Assembly: GCF_002026305.1 (NCBI RefSeq)
Contig: NZ_MVAB01000001.1
Span: 2,370,001-2,434,000 of the forward strand
From: Vagococcus martis
GTDB lineage: Bacteria > Bacillota > Bacilli > Lactobacillales > Vagococcaceae
DNA: 64,000 bases
Direction: 5' to 3'
Position 1 is the first letter of the stretch. Each line of letters starts with the position of its first letter. Made by a program: the position numbers and the translations under genes. Shown here in pieces: positions 17,911 to 25,677 of the stretch. The notes beneath the pieces are model-generated. The model was not told the origin of the DNA. It made no database searches and saw nothing but the letters and a program-made list of their open reading frames with translations.

Positions 17911-18039
17911 GAGGATGACTCAAAAGTCTTAAAATAGAAAAACCCAATGAAATCAGTTTATTAAAACACTGACTGCATGGGGTTTCTATTTTGTTAGTTT
18001 AGTGATTTTTATTTAAAAACTTACTTTTGGGTCAGCCTC
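17911..18039. repeat. 129-bp extragenic hairpin repeat (copy 1, complete)
   Basis: The ends are 17-bp inverted arms, GAGGATGACTCAAAAGT (17911-17927) and ACTTTTGGGTCAGCCTC (18023-18039), differing at two positions. Inside is a second palindrome, AAAATAGAAA...CCC / GGGGTTTCTATTTT (17931-17945, 17979-17992), and an inner TCAGT / ACTGA. The outer arm resembles, from memory, the GAGGCTGGGACAAAAGTC-type repeats of enterococci. It probably also terminates transcription of the XRE gene. Partial copies lie at 22672 and possibly 49651. Confidence 0.75.
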
Positions 18040-18042
18040 TTT

Positions 18043-18207
18043 TTATTTTGTCTTTTCGATAAGATTTACAATGATTATTGCTATGACAGCTCCAATTAGT
18101 GATAGTCCAAAACCTAATACAATGTCGCGAAAGACTTCTGTTAAACAATAAAACCCGATAATAAAAGCGATAACCATATAAAACCATTGTATTTTACTGA
18201 TGTGCAT
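18043..18207 (-). CDS. Small membrane protein, 54 aa
   Basis: A short minus-strand frame, start ATG (complement of 18205-18207) with GAGGTG six bases upstream. The product MHISKIQWFYMVIAFIIGFY... contains two hydrophobic helices joined by a short polar turn (CLTEVFRDIV) and ends in the charged tail NLIEKTK. No family is recognised. The ribosome site and hydrophobic pattern support a real gene. Confidence 0.55.
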   Translation of the reverse strand: MHISKIQWFYMVIAFIIGFYCLTEVFRDIVLGFGLSLIGAVIAIIIVNLIEKTK

Positions 18208-18346
18208 ATCAGACACCTCATTTAGTTGTTTTCTTGATTGTAACAGATAGTTTTGTATGATGTATGTTTATTTTAATTATTTTCATACTTTAGGTTGATT
18301 TAAAAAACGGTAGTTTCATATATAATCAAAATATAGGAGCGTGTTT

Positions 18347-18895
18347 ATGATGGCAATGATAATTAGTATAACACTAACAGTGCTTTTTCTAGCGCTTAAA
18401 AAAGATAGTGTGGCAAAAGGTTATGTAGGTTGGAGTATATTGTTTGTCATGTATTTAAGTATTTTATTGGTTGATGTGGTTGGGTTTACGAGTATCAGCC
18501 AATTAAGTCAACTATCGCAACGTGTTGGAACAATAGTCAATCCTTCTATTATTTGGATTCCATTTAGCCAAGGATTTGATATTAGTAGTGCCTTAAATAT
18601 TTTAGTGTTTATTCCGTTTGGCATGGCACTAGTTGTCATGTGGCGAGTATTTCAATCTGCTATGCAAACATTTCTCGTTGGATTATCATTTTCGTTATTA
18701 ATCGAAATTGGGCAGATTTTTACGATGTATCGTCAAACAGATGTTAATGACTTATTGATGAATACATTAGGAGTGATGATAGGCTGGATGATTGGGAAAT
18801 ATATTTTAAAATGGCGCATCCAAAGAAATGATGGAAAAAATGTTGACTGGCTTGTTTACTTACTGATTTCTGTGTGTTGTGCATTTATATTTTGA
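18347..18895 (+). CDS. VanZ-family membrane protein
   Basis: Polytopic protein with about five hydrophobic segments and the VanZ pattern: a polar WIPFSQGFDISSALNILVFIPFGMAL stretch, then the conserved SLLIEIGQIF and RQTDVNDLLMNTLGVMIGW. VanZ proteins are linked to low-level teicoplanin resistance or envelope functions, but most chromosomal members have no assigned role. ATG 18347 is preferred (AGGAG at 18335-18339 is 7 bp away; the upstream GTG at 18341 is too close). TATAAT at 18321-18326 is a plausible -10. Confidence 0.88.
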   Translation: MMAMIISITLTVLFLALKKDSVAKGYVGWSILFVMYLSILLVDVVGFTSISQLSQLSQRVGTIVNPSIIWIPFSQGFDISSALNILVFIPFGMALVVMWRVFQSAMQTFLVGLSFSLLIEIGQIFTMYRQTDVNDLLMNTLGVMIGWMIGKYILKWRIQRNDGKNVDWLVYLLISVCCAFIF

Positions 18896-18942
18896 TTAGA
18901 TTAAATATGGTATAATAATTAAAAAGAGATGAGGGTTTGATT

Positions 18943-19173
18943 ATGACAGACAAAAAGCTCTTAAAATCAGAAAAAATACGGTTAAAAAATGATAAGTTGC
19001 GTGCAAAAGGTAAAGATCCGTTAAAAGGGTGGGGTAGGATGGTTAATACCGGATTAGGTGGTATAAATAAAGGTGCTTCTGTTGAAAATAGAGCCAGTAT
19101 GATGGATACAAAGGATTTCATTAAGGATTTGCAAAAAGAAATAGCTAAAGAAGTGGAAAATAAAAACAAATAA
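18943..19173 (+). CDS. Small basic hypothetical protein, possibly DUF6366-like
   Basis: 76-aa hydrophilic, lysine-rich protein. It opens with a charged helix (SEKIRLKNDKLRAKGKDP), has a glycine-rich centre (GWGRMVNTGLGGINKGAS) and ends in a helical acidic/basic tail. The centre vaguely resembles DUF6366 small proteins, but I am not sure. The ATG at 18943 has GAGGG 8 bp upstream; an extended -10 (TGGTATAAT, 18908-18916) precedes it. Confidence 0.6.
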   Translation: MTDKKLLKSEKIRLKNDKLRAKGKDPLKGWGRMVNTGLGGINKGASVENRASMMDTKDFIKDLQKEIAKEVENKNK

Positions 19174-19185
19174 ATTTCTGTTAGG

Positions 19186-19287
19186 ATGATAATTTTGAAA
19201 AAGGAAACGAAATAAATTGGCAAAGTACTCATTTCAACTGGACTCGTGCTAGTGTCACTATTAGCTTTTCCTAAAAAAAGTGAGTGA
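19186..19287 (+). pseudogene. Remnant of a small secreted or membrane protein
   Basis: Reading from the ATG at 19186: MIILKKETK, a TAA, then IGKVLISTGLVLVSLLAF and PKKSE before TGA. The basic-then-hydrophobic pattern looks like a signal peptide or single TM segment interrupted by an in-frame stop. AGGATG overlaps the start. This may be a decayed gene; evidence is weak. Confidence 0.3.
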
Positions 19288-19330
19288 TGGTTATTGGTGA
19301 TTCATGAATATAAAAACTACTTCCAATATA

Positions 19331-19360
19331 ACTGGCAACTTAATGGTTGTCAGTTTTTTT
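19331..19360 (+). terminator. Terminator
   Basis: ACTGGCAAC / GTTGTCAGT (19331-19339, 19346-19354; one G-T pair) followed by a run of T. The rest of 19361-19601 is AT-rich with only a TATAAT (19526-19531) as a candidate -10 for the next genes. Confidence 0.75.
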
Positions 19361-19601
19361 GATAATCAATTTTTTAATAGGTTAATTGTAGAATCAAGTT
19401 AGCCACCCTAAAATAATAAAAAACATCATGGTAAAAATCATGTATCATTGAAGTATCCACCTTTTGATATAAGTGAAAAAATATTTAAAATATTATTATA
19501 AGTTTTTTATGACAATGTAATAAGGTATAATAAATATAAATTGGTGCTTTAATAATTTTTTAAGTATGGTTAATAATTTTAATATATAGGGGATGTTAGC
19601 A

Positions 19602-19982
19602 ATGGATAGTAAAGAAGTAATTTTAGAGTCTGAACATAAAATAGATAGCTTTAAAAAAAGTAATGAATTAGCAATAAAGAAGAATATTAATCAAGAAATT
19701 AAAAAGGTTCAAGATTCAGTGTCAGAAGATATGTGGGATAAAGAATTAACTAATAAGATAGAAGACGAAGTTAATGTTAAGCTAACAGAATTAAATAATA
19801 GTATAGATATAAATCCAACAGCTTTATATTACTCTCTGAAAGCTGAAACAGCACTTAATCCAGATATAAGTGAAAAACAACTTACTTTGCAAGCTTTTAA
19901 ATTTTTGGTAAGTAAAACTAATAATAAATTTTTAAAAAAAATATTAAAGGACAAAGTTAATAAACTAGAAAAGGATAAATAA
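19602..19982 (+). CDS. Hypothetical charged helical protein
   Basis: 126-aa protein with no recognised domain. It is rich in Lys, Glu and Asn and predicted largely alpha-helical (SEHKIDSFKKSNELAIKKNINQEIKKVQDSV, possible coiled coil), without signal peptide or TM. The ATG at 19602 is preferred because AGGGG (19588-19592) is 9 bp away, while the in-frame ATG at 19593 abuts it. It is separated by only 1 bp from another small gene, so they form a pair. Base composition is even more AT-rich than the surroundings, compatible with horizontal origin. Confidence 0.6.
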   Translation: MDSKEVILESEHKIDSFKKSNELAIKKNINQEIKKVQDSVSEDMWDKELTNKIEDEVNVKLTELNNSIDINPTALYYSLKAETALNPDISEKQLTLQAFKFLVSKTNNKFLKKILKDKVNKLEKDK

Positions 19983-19983
19983 A

Positions 19984-20160
19984 ATGGAGATTATAAAAAA
20001 GACAGGCATTAAAATAGGTAAAGCGATTATTAATATTATTTCTTCTCAAATTGTAAAATATACATCGAGTGAAGAATTTAAAAAAAGAGTCAGTGAAATG
20101 CTGGATGAAACAGTAGGAATGATTGTAAAAGCTGTAATGAAAGAATTAAATACAAAGTGA
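19984..20160 (+). CDS. Hypothetical 58-aa protein, partner of the preceding gene
   Basis: A short frame starting ATG 1 bp after the stop of the previous gene, encoding an amphipathic product (MEIIKKTGIKIGKAIINIIS ... EEFKKRVSEMLDETVGMIVKAVMKELNTK). No family recognised. The first half could form a lysine-rich amphipathic helix. Tight coupling to the 126-aa gene suggests joint function; there is no evidence for toxin-antitoxin or bacteriocin function beyond size and pairing. Confidence 0.5.
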   Translation: MEIIKKTGIKIGKAIINIISSQIVKYTSSEEFKKRVSEMLDETVGMIVKAVMKELNTK

Positions 20161-20319
20161 TTTGATAAAAAATTAAAATTATTTGATATGTTGTTAAATT
20201 TATGAATTACGGCTAAAGATAAAGTTAGTATTAAAGCTAAAATATTTATAAATTTTATTGAATTTGACAGGAAATGAAGCTATCATTCACATACTTTAAA
20301 AAAGAAGTGAATGATATGC

Positions 20320-20759
20320 ATGGTAAAAAAAGAAATTAGTGCAACAGAATTGATTAGAGAAAAGTTACCTGTAATTCTAAAGAGCAAGTTTGAAGACGGT
20401 GCAACGTTTGATGTTTTATGGGATGAACTATATAAAGATAAATCATTGAAAAAAGTGATGATTAATGAAAATGGTGAAAAGAGGTTAGGGTTGCTACAAG
20501 GGTTAAGTAATCGGATAAAAGCGAATAAAGAAGACAATTTAATGATAGTAAAAAAGAGGATGGAAAAAATTATTTTTACTTTTATGATAATACCTTAGAT
20601 AAGTTATCAAAATTAACAAGTATATATGTGGATTCAGTTCACGAAATTAGAGCAAATAGTGATGTGAAAGATTTGGATAAGGAAAGAAGTGAGAAGTTAG
20701 AAAAATATTTAAAACTAACATCTGAATTACAATTATTATCAGCAACAAAATCAATGTAA
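20320..20759 (+). pseudogene. Hypothetical protein gene with frameshift
   Basis: Frame 1 (from ATG 20320; an in-frame ATG lies at 20311) encodes VKKEISATELIREKLPVILK...GLSNRIKANKEDN and then runs into the off-frame tail LMIVKKRMEKIIF before TAG at 20596. A second frame continues with a natural composition (NDSKKEDGKNYFYFYDNTL ... ELQLLSATKSM) to TAA at 20757. Joining the two within 20529-20550 gives about 146 aa; one base appears to have been lost in the TTTAATG stretch. The product is hydrophilic and helical and I do not recognise a family. Confidence 0.5.
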
Positions 20760-20940
20760 ATAAGTAGAAAAGAGAATCGATGATTTTAAGAGAATTCAAA
20801 AAGACTAACATGGAATTCATTATTGTATAAAGTATGAATTGTAATATTGCCAAAAATTACGAACTCAAAATTTTGTATCATAGTTCATTTTTTATAATGT
20901 GATACCTTTATTGGTAAAAATATGAGTATAAAAACGCCGA
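20760..20940. other. Intergenic region left of the IS30-type element
   Basis: AT-rich, without a supportable gene or strong hairpin. It joins the frameshifted gene to the insertion sequence. Confidence 0.4.
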
Positions 20941-20945
20941 TTGTA

Positions 20946-21987
20946 AAATTAAGCTAGACAACTAAAAAATCATTTGTGATACACTCAAATTGTATTTCCA
21001 ACCAAAGAAAACAAGGAGAGTGATCACAAATGACCTATACACATCTTACTACAGACGAGCTAGTTTTGATAGAAGCTTATTACCATCAAAATAAAAAAGG
21101 AACATACGTTGCGAAACAATTGAAACGAGCAAAACAGACTATCTATAATGTTTACAAAGCTTTTGATGAGGGATTATCTGCACTAGATTACTATAAAAGA
21201 TACAAAAATAATAAAAAGAATTGTGGCAGGCGTCCTATTTCTTTATCTGATAATGAAACAGAATACATTCAAAAGAAGGTTGTTCAAGGATGGACTCCAG
21301 ATGTCATTATTGGTCGTGCTGAGTTTCCTATCTCATGTTCTATCAGTACTCTTTATAGATTATTTAAGCAAGGACTGTTTGATTTGACCGCATTACCTAT
21401 GAAAGGTAAAAGGAAAGCGAATGGTTATAAAGAAAAAAGAGGTAAACAAGCCTTTAAAAGAACCATCCATCAACGTAATAAGGACTATCAACTCTTTAAT
21501 AATGAATTTGGTCACCTTGAAGGTGACACAATTGTTGGAAAACATCATAAAAGTGCTGTTATCACACTCGTTGAAAGACTATCGAAAGTGATTATTACGT
21601 TAAAACCAATAGGCAGACGAGCAATAGATATCGAAAATAGTTTAAATAATTGGTTTAAAAAGTTTCCATGCCATCTATTTAAATCAATCACATTCGATTG
21701 TGGTAAAGAATTTTCTAATTGGAAATCAATCAGCAATCTAAATGATATTGATATTTATTTTGCCGATCCAGGAACACCATCACAACGTGGCTTAAATGAA
21801 AACTCTAATGGGTTATTACGTAAAGATGGATTACCTAAACAAATGGATTTCAACAAAGTTGAGGAATCTTTTATCCAATCTATCGCTTCTAAAAGAAATA
21901 ATATTCCTAGAAAATCATTAAACTATAAAACACCATTGGAAGTATTTTTGAGTTATGTAGACAACGATATTTTGTCTAGCTTAATTT
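20946..21987. mobile_element. IS30-family insertion sequence
   Basis: About 1.04 kb bounded by perfect 16-bp inverted repeats AAATTAAGCTAGACAA (20946-20961) and its complement (21972-21987); the match can be extended outward to 21 bp with one mismatch (20941 and 21992). It contains a single intact transposase gene. Target duplications could not be defined. The right end lies within 40 bp of an acetyltransferase start. Confidence 0.85.
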
Positions 21988-21989
21988 GA
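21030..21989 (+). CDS. IS30-family transposase
   Basis: 319-aa DDE transposase. The N-terminal HTH (LTTDELVLIEAYYHQNKKGTYVAKQL) is followed by the catalytic core: Asp in FGHLEGDTIVG, Asp in FDCGKEFSNW and Glu in RGLNENSNGLLRKD, the IS30 DDE signature. An AAGGAG site lies upstream of the ATG. The gene is intact, so the element may be active. Its stop codon overlaps the right inverted repeat. Confidence 0.95.
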   Translation: MTYTHLTTDELVLIEAYYHQNKKGTYVAKQLKRAKQTIYNVYKAFDEGLSALDYYKRYKNNKKNCGRRPISLSDNETEYIQKKVVQGWTPDVIIGRAEFPISCSISTLYRLFKQGLFDLTALPMKGKRKANGYKEKRGKQAFKRTIHQRNKDYQLFNNEFGHLEGDTIVGKHHKSAVITLVERLSKVIITLKPIGRRAIDIENSLNNWFKKFPCHLFKSITFDCGKEFSNWKSISNLNDIDIYFADPGTPSQRGLNENSNGLLRKDGLPKQMDFNKVEESFIQSIASKRNNIPRKSLNYKTPLEVFLSYVDNDILSSLI

Positions 21990-22021
21990 CAAATGAAAAA
22001 ATTAAAAGGAGATGCATGATA

Positions 22022-22552
22022 ATGACTAAAAGTTTAGAAACCCCACATTTAAAATTAAGAAAAATGACTGTAGCTGATGCTACTGAGGTTTTTGAGAACT
22101 GGACAAGTTCTGAGGTAGTTGCTAAATATTTAACATGGGAACATCACACGTCAATAGAAATTACAGAAGAATATTTAACTTATGAAGAAAAAAATAGACG
22201 TGAAGGGTGGGGCATTGTTTTAAAAGAAACTAATCAATTGATTGGTAACATAGCAGTTGTTGATGACAAAAAGCAACTCAAAACAAAAACAATAGGATAT
22301 GTTTTAGGTGAAAATTTTTGGAATAAAGGATATATGAGTGAAGCCTTAACAAGAGTGATTGATTTTTTATTTGAAACAACAGATGTGAATCGAATTGAAG
22401 CTGAACATGATGTAAATAACCCAAGTTCTGGGCGCGTTATGGAAAAATCAGGTATGTTATTCGAAGGTATTTTTAGGGAAGCGGGATTGAATAATCAAGG
22501 TATCGTTGACGTAGCTGTTTATAGTGTACTACGCTCTGACTATTTAAGATAA
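22022..22552 (+). CDS. GNAT acetyltransferase (RimJ/RimL-like)
   Basis: About 176-aa N-acetyltransferase of the RimJ/RimL type: N-terminal TPHLKLRKMTVADATEVF, the acetyl-CoA-binding region GYVLGENFWNKGYMSEALTRVIDFLF (about 95-120) and the family-end motif NPSSGRVMEKSGM. AAAGGAG precedes ATG 22016 and ATG 22022; the latter has the better spacing. The IS element ends only 35 bp upstream, so the native promoter was probably displaced and transcription may come from the IS. Confidence 0.85.
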   Translation: MTKSLETPHLKLRKMTVADATEVFENWTSSEVVAKYLTWEHHTSIEITEEYLTYEEKNRREGWGIVLKETNQLIGNIAVVDDKKQLKTKTIGYVLGENFWNKGYMSEALTRVIDFLFETTDVNRIEAEHDVNNPSSGRVMEKSGMLFEGIFREAGLNNQGIVDVAVYSVLRSDYLR

Positions 22553-22576
22553 TCTTGACATAGCTTAAATAAAATA

Positions 22577-22604
22577 AAGGTCTTGTAATAGATTCTAAGA
22601 CCTT
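22577..22604 (+). terminator. Weak terminator after the acetyltransferase
   Basis: AAGGTCTT / AAGACCTT (22577-22584, 22597-22604), 8-bp perfect stem, followed by a poor T-run. Confidence 0.5.
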
Positions 22605-22671
22605 GTCTATATAATATTAGATTATGTTAACTCTGACAAACTTTAAATTTTTACCCTATATTAAGTTAAAA

Positions 22672-22745
22672 GAGGCTGACCTAGAAGTCTTAAAATAGAA
22701 AAAATCCCGGCTCTATAATTAATGAAATAAGGGTGTTGGGATAAA
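22672..22745. repeat. Partial copy of the extragenic hairpin repeat
   Basis: GAGGCTGACCTAGAAGTCTT (22672-22691) followed by AAAATAGAAAAAATCCC matches the left half of the element at 17911; the right arm is missing and an ATCCC / GGGAT stem takes the inner position. It sits directly upstream of the M28 peptidase ribosome site. Confidence 0.6.
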
Positions 22746-22766
22746 AAGAGTAAAAGGAGTTGAGTT

Positions 22767-23699
22767 ATGAGAGAGAGCAGTAAAATATTATTAGACAAGT
22801 ATCAAGTGAGAAAATCGACGCAACAAAAAGAAGTCTTTGCAGATTGGATATCATCTCATTTGAAAGAGTATGGTTATGATGTGAAACGAGATAATTATTC
22901 TAAAAACGGAACAAATTTAGTCGTTGGAGACATTGATAAAGCTGATGTGATGTTGACAGCTCACTATGATACGCAAGCCAACTTTTATTTTCCAATTTTC
23001 ATGGGATTTAGTAACTGGATTTCGTTTTTTCTTAGTCAGTTGTGGACGTTGATTCCAATGATTTTAGTATTGATTGTGATTGTTGTCATATCAAATGTAT
23101 GGCATCTTGATTTAGGTGCGAAGCTGATTATATCACTCCTTGGATTGTTTGGTTATAATATGTTTGTGTCATACAGTGCTGCCAATAAACACACGGCTAA
23201 TGACAATACATCAGGTGTTGCCACTCTTTTAAGTATTATGGAGGATCTACCAATTGAGTTGAGAGAAAAGGTTTGTTTTGTCTTTTTTGATGAAGAGGAA
23301 AGTGGCTTGATTGGTTCAATGGCTTTTAATAAAAAACATAAAAACATTATCAATGAAAAACCAATGATTAATTTTGACTGTGTGAGTGATGGGGAAACGT
23401 TGTATTTTGTAACGAAAAAACAATTTAGAGAGTCATTTTTTTCTGACTTATTAGAGTTGTCTGTCGTGACAACGTTAAAGGATAGTTCTAAAGACTATCA
23501 ATTTGGCTCGGCTTTTAAAAATGTGTATACTTCTGATCAGATTTTTTATAAAAATAGTGTGGGTGTTTGTGCTGCTAAAAGAGCGCCACTATTTGGTTAC
23601 TACATAGATAGAGTCCATACTAAGAGAGATACGATATTTGATCCTGAAAACATCAGACTGTTATCACAAATCATGATTGTTTTTCTTCATAAAATATAA
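22767..23699 (+). CDS. M28-family metallopeptidase with internal membrane segments
   Basis: 310-aa zinc aminopeptidase-type protein. Metal and catalytic residues can be read: LTAHYDTQ (His-x-Asp), NDNTSGVATLL (bridging Asp), FFDEEESGLIGS (Glu-Glu pair), FDCVSDG, and a C-terminal DRVHTKRDT His. Unusually, two to three hydrophobic helices (about 78-140) are inserted between the first metal ligand region and NDNTSG, which should anchor the catalytic domain to the membrane. AAAGGAG precedes the ATG. The substrate is unknown. Confidence 0.85.
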   Translation: MRESSKILLDKYQVRKSTQQKEVFADWISSHLKEYGYDVKRDNYSKNGTNLVVGDIDKADVMLTAHYDTQANFYFPIFMGFSNWISFFLSQLWTLIPMILVLIVIVVISNVWHLDLGAKLIISLLGLFGYNMFVSYSAANKHTANDNTSGVATLLSIMEDLPIELREKVCFVFFDEEESGLIGSMAFNKKHKNIINEKPMINFDCVSDGETLYFVTKKQFRESFFSDLLELSVVTTLKDSSKDYQFGSAFKNVYTSDQIFYKNSVGVCAAKRAPLFGYYIDRVHTKRDTIFDPENIRLLSQIMIVFLHKI

Positions 23700-23741
23700 G
23701 CGTCATAGAAAAAATCAAATTAAACGAGGTAGAGTGGAGAA

Positions 23742-24209
23742 ATGAAGGATTATTTATTAGAATTAAGAAAAGAGGTTGGCAATAGACCATTAGTAGTAGC
23801 TGGCGTATTAGGTTTGTTAATAGAAAATAATGAGCTGTTGTTAATTAAACGAAGTGATAATGGATTATGGGGTTTACCAGCTGGTTCTATTGAACTATAT
23901 GAATCACCTTATACAGCCATGTGTCGAGAATTATTTGAAGAAACAGGCTTAAAAACAAAAGAATCTGATCTTGAATTGTTAAATGTATTTGGCGGTAAAA
24001 CGCAAACTTATACCTATCCTAATGGAGATGTTTGTTCTTTTGTGTCAATCAGTTTTTACATAAAAGCTTATTCACAACATATTGTCAAAGTAACAAGTGA
24101 GACAAAAGACTGTCGTTTCTTTTCTTTAAAAGAGCTACCAAGTGATATAGCTCGTCATGAAATGGAGATTATTAATGATTTTTGTGATCACTATTTATCT
24201 TCCATATAA
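23742..24209 (+). CDS. Nudix hydrolase
   Basis: 155-aa Nudix protein. The Nudix box is complete: GSIELYESPYTAMCRELFEETGL, matching GX5EX7REUXEEXGU, at about residues 47-69. The N-terminus (LLELRKEVGNRPLVVAGVLG) is of the type found in ADP-ribose or sugar-nucleotide Nudix enzymes. The substrate cannot be assigned. It stands alone 42 bp after the M28 gene with a GAGG-like ribosome site and may be co-transcribed with it. Confidence 0.92.
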   Translation: MKDYLLELRKEVGNRPLVVAGVLGLLIENNELLLIKRSDNGLWGLPAGSIELYESPYTAMCRELFEETGLKTKESDLELLNVFGGKTQTYTYPNGDVCSFVSISFYIKAYSQHIVKVTSETKDCRFFSLKELPSDIARHEMEIINDFCDHYLSSI

Positions 24210-24244
24210 AATATAAGAAATATGCTCACTTAAGAAAGTAAAAG

Positions 24245-24295
24245 AATTCCATGACATCCGTTTACTAACACACTGATGTCATGGAATTTCTGTAT
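24245..24295. terminator. Bidirectional terminator between Nudix and kinase genes
   Basis: Perfect 14-bp stem AATTCCATGACATC / GATGTCATGGAATT (24245-24258, 24275-24288). The loop TTTACTAACACACTGA resembles the interior of the hairpin repeat at 17911. The T-run is weak. Confidence 0.65.
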
Positions 24296-24318
24296 TTAAT
24301 AACTAATATGTTAATTGA

Positions 24319-25677
24319 TTATTTAAAGTCTATCACTATTTTAAACGTATTTTTATCTGTCACATTGATAGTTATCCGCCAATGATTTTTTTCGGCTACT
24401 TGTTTTACGATGTATAAGCCTAAGCCTGTTCCACCAGTTTTTTTATCTCGGCTATCATCAAAGCGATAAAAAGGTTCAAATAGTTGTTCGATTGATTGAA
24501 TATCAATTGGAAGGCAGTCATTTTCTACAATCAACTGATGATTAGCTAGCGTTATAGCAACTGTTTTTCCGTAAGGGGTGTACCTAAATGCATTGCTCAA
24601 AACGTTTGATATAACTTGGTCAACCATCAAGCGATTACCCTCGATATAGTCTTGCTTATCAAGATTTATGGTGATGATGTATTCTCCTAAATCTCCAAGC
24701 AATCGATAGGTTTCTAATTGATTTTCGATTAACTCAGCTAGGCAAATGGTTTCTTTTGTGTGGTGCACAGAATCAAGTGTGTCTAACGACGTGACTGATA
24801 AAATATTTTGGATCAAATCTGCTTGTTCTTTTAACAGTTTTTGGCAAACTAGAAGATAGGTATCACGATCTTTAAATTTTCCCACATTATAAATCATGCC
24901 ATCAACAATACCAGTCATACCAGCGAGTGGTGTTTTTAATTCATGGGAGGCCATTCGCATAAAATTCGATTTTGATTGTTCAGCTTGTTCAACTTTTTTT
25001 ATTTCTTGTTTGAGCATCGAAATCGTTTCTAAATGAGTATTATAGAGTTTGTTGATATTATCAGCTAGTTGTGAAATTTCATCATTGCCCGATACATCAC
25101 ACATAATATCATGCCTTAATTCGCGCATATCAGTTGTTTTATCCATCAATTTCAATATTCGTTTAGTTGAGTGTTTGCTGTAAAGAAATGCAGCCAGACT
25201 TCCAAGTATCAGTGCCATCAGCAATAGAAAAGGATACAAACGGATTAGGACATCTCTTGCATCGGTTATTTGTTGCAATGAATATTGGGCTACTACATCA
25301 AGTTTTTGTCCTTTATTAGTGACAATTGTTTTATTAATGATATTCGAGTAATACAATAAGTCAGAACTATCGACGGATAGAATGATATCTTCCTGGAAAT
25401 TAATAAAGTCTGGAAATATAATTAAATTATTTTTATCAGAAACAGTAAAATTCAAATTGTTATCTTTTAAAAATTGTTTTGTTAAAAACTCGACAATTTC
25501 GTCTGTTGATTTGCCGTCAATTTGGGTTATAACATCATCGACCGTTTTGGCCGCTTTTTTTTCTTGTGTATAGAGATAATACTTTGGCATACTGACATAT
25601 AAAATAGCTAAAAGAAGAGTCGTAACGAGAAAGATAATGGTAGTCGTGTATAAAAAATTTTTGGTAAATAACTTCAT
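24319..25677 (-). CDS. Sensor histidine kinase
   Basis: 452-aa membrane kinase. Two TMs (about 8-28 and 146-168) flank an extracytoplasmic sensor domain of about 115 residues; a HAMP-like segment follows, then HisKA with phosphoacceptor His in FMRMASHELKTPLAGMTG (about 245), N-box VLSNAFRYTPYG and G-box GGTGLGLYIVKQV. Its start overlaps the response regulator stop by 4 bp. Together with the upstream ABC genes it forms a likely drug or peptide-sensing module. Confidence 0.93.
   Translation of the reverse strand: MKLFTKNFLYTTTIIFLVTTLLLAILYVSMPKYYLYTQEKKAAKTVDDVITQIDGKSTDEIVEFLTKQFLKDNNLNFTVSDKNNLIIFPDFINFQEDIILSVDSSDLLYYSNIINKTIVTNKGQKLDVVAQYSLQQITDARDVLIRLYPFLLLMALILGSLAAFLYSKHSTKRILKLMDKTTDMRELRHDIMCDVSGNDEISQLADNINKLYNTHLETISMLKQEIKKVEQAEQSKSNFMRMASHELKTPLAGMTGIVDGMIYNVGKFKDRDTYLLVCQKLLKEQADLIQNILSVTSLDTLDSVHHTKETICLAELIENQLETYRLLGDLGEYIITINLDKQDYIEGNRLMVDQVISNVLSNAFRYTPYGKTVAITLANHQLIVENDCLPIDIQSIEQLFEPFYRFDDSRDKKTGGTGLGLYIVKQVAEKNHWRITINVTDKNTFKIVIDFK

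Noticed and set aside
18941-20160. Bacteriocin or toxin-antitoxin cluster
   Set aside because: Small paired genes suggest it, but there is no double-glycine leader, immunity-type membrane protein, transporter or recognisable toxin fold; left as hypothetical.
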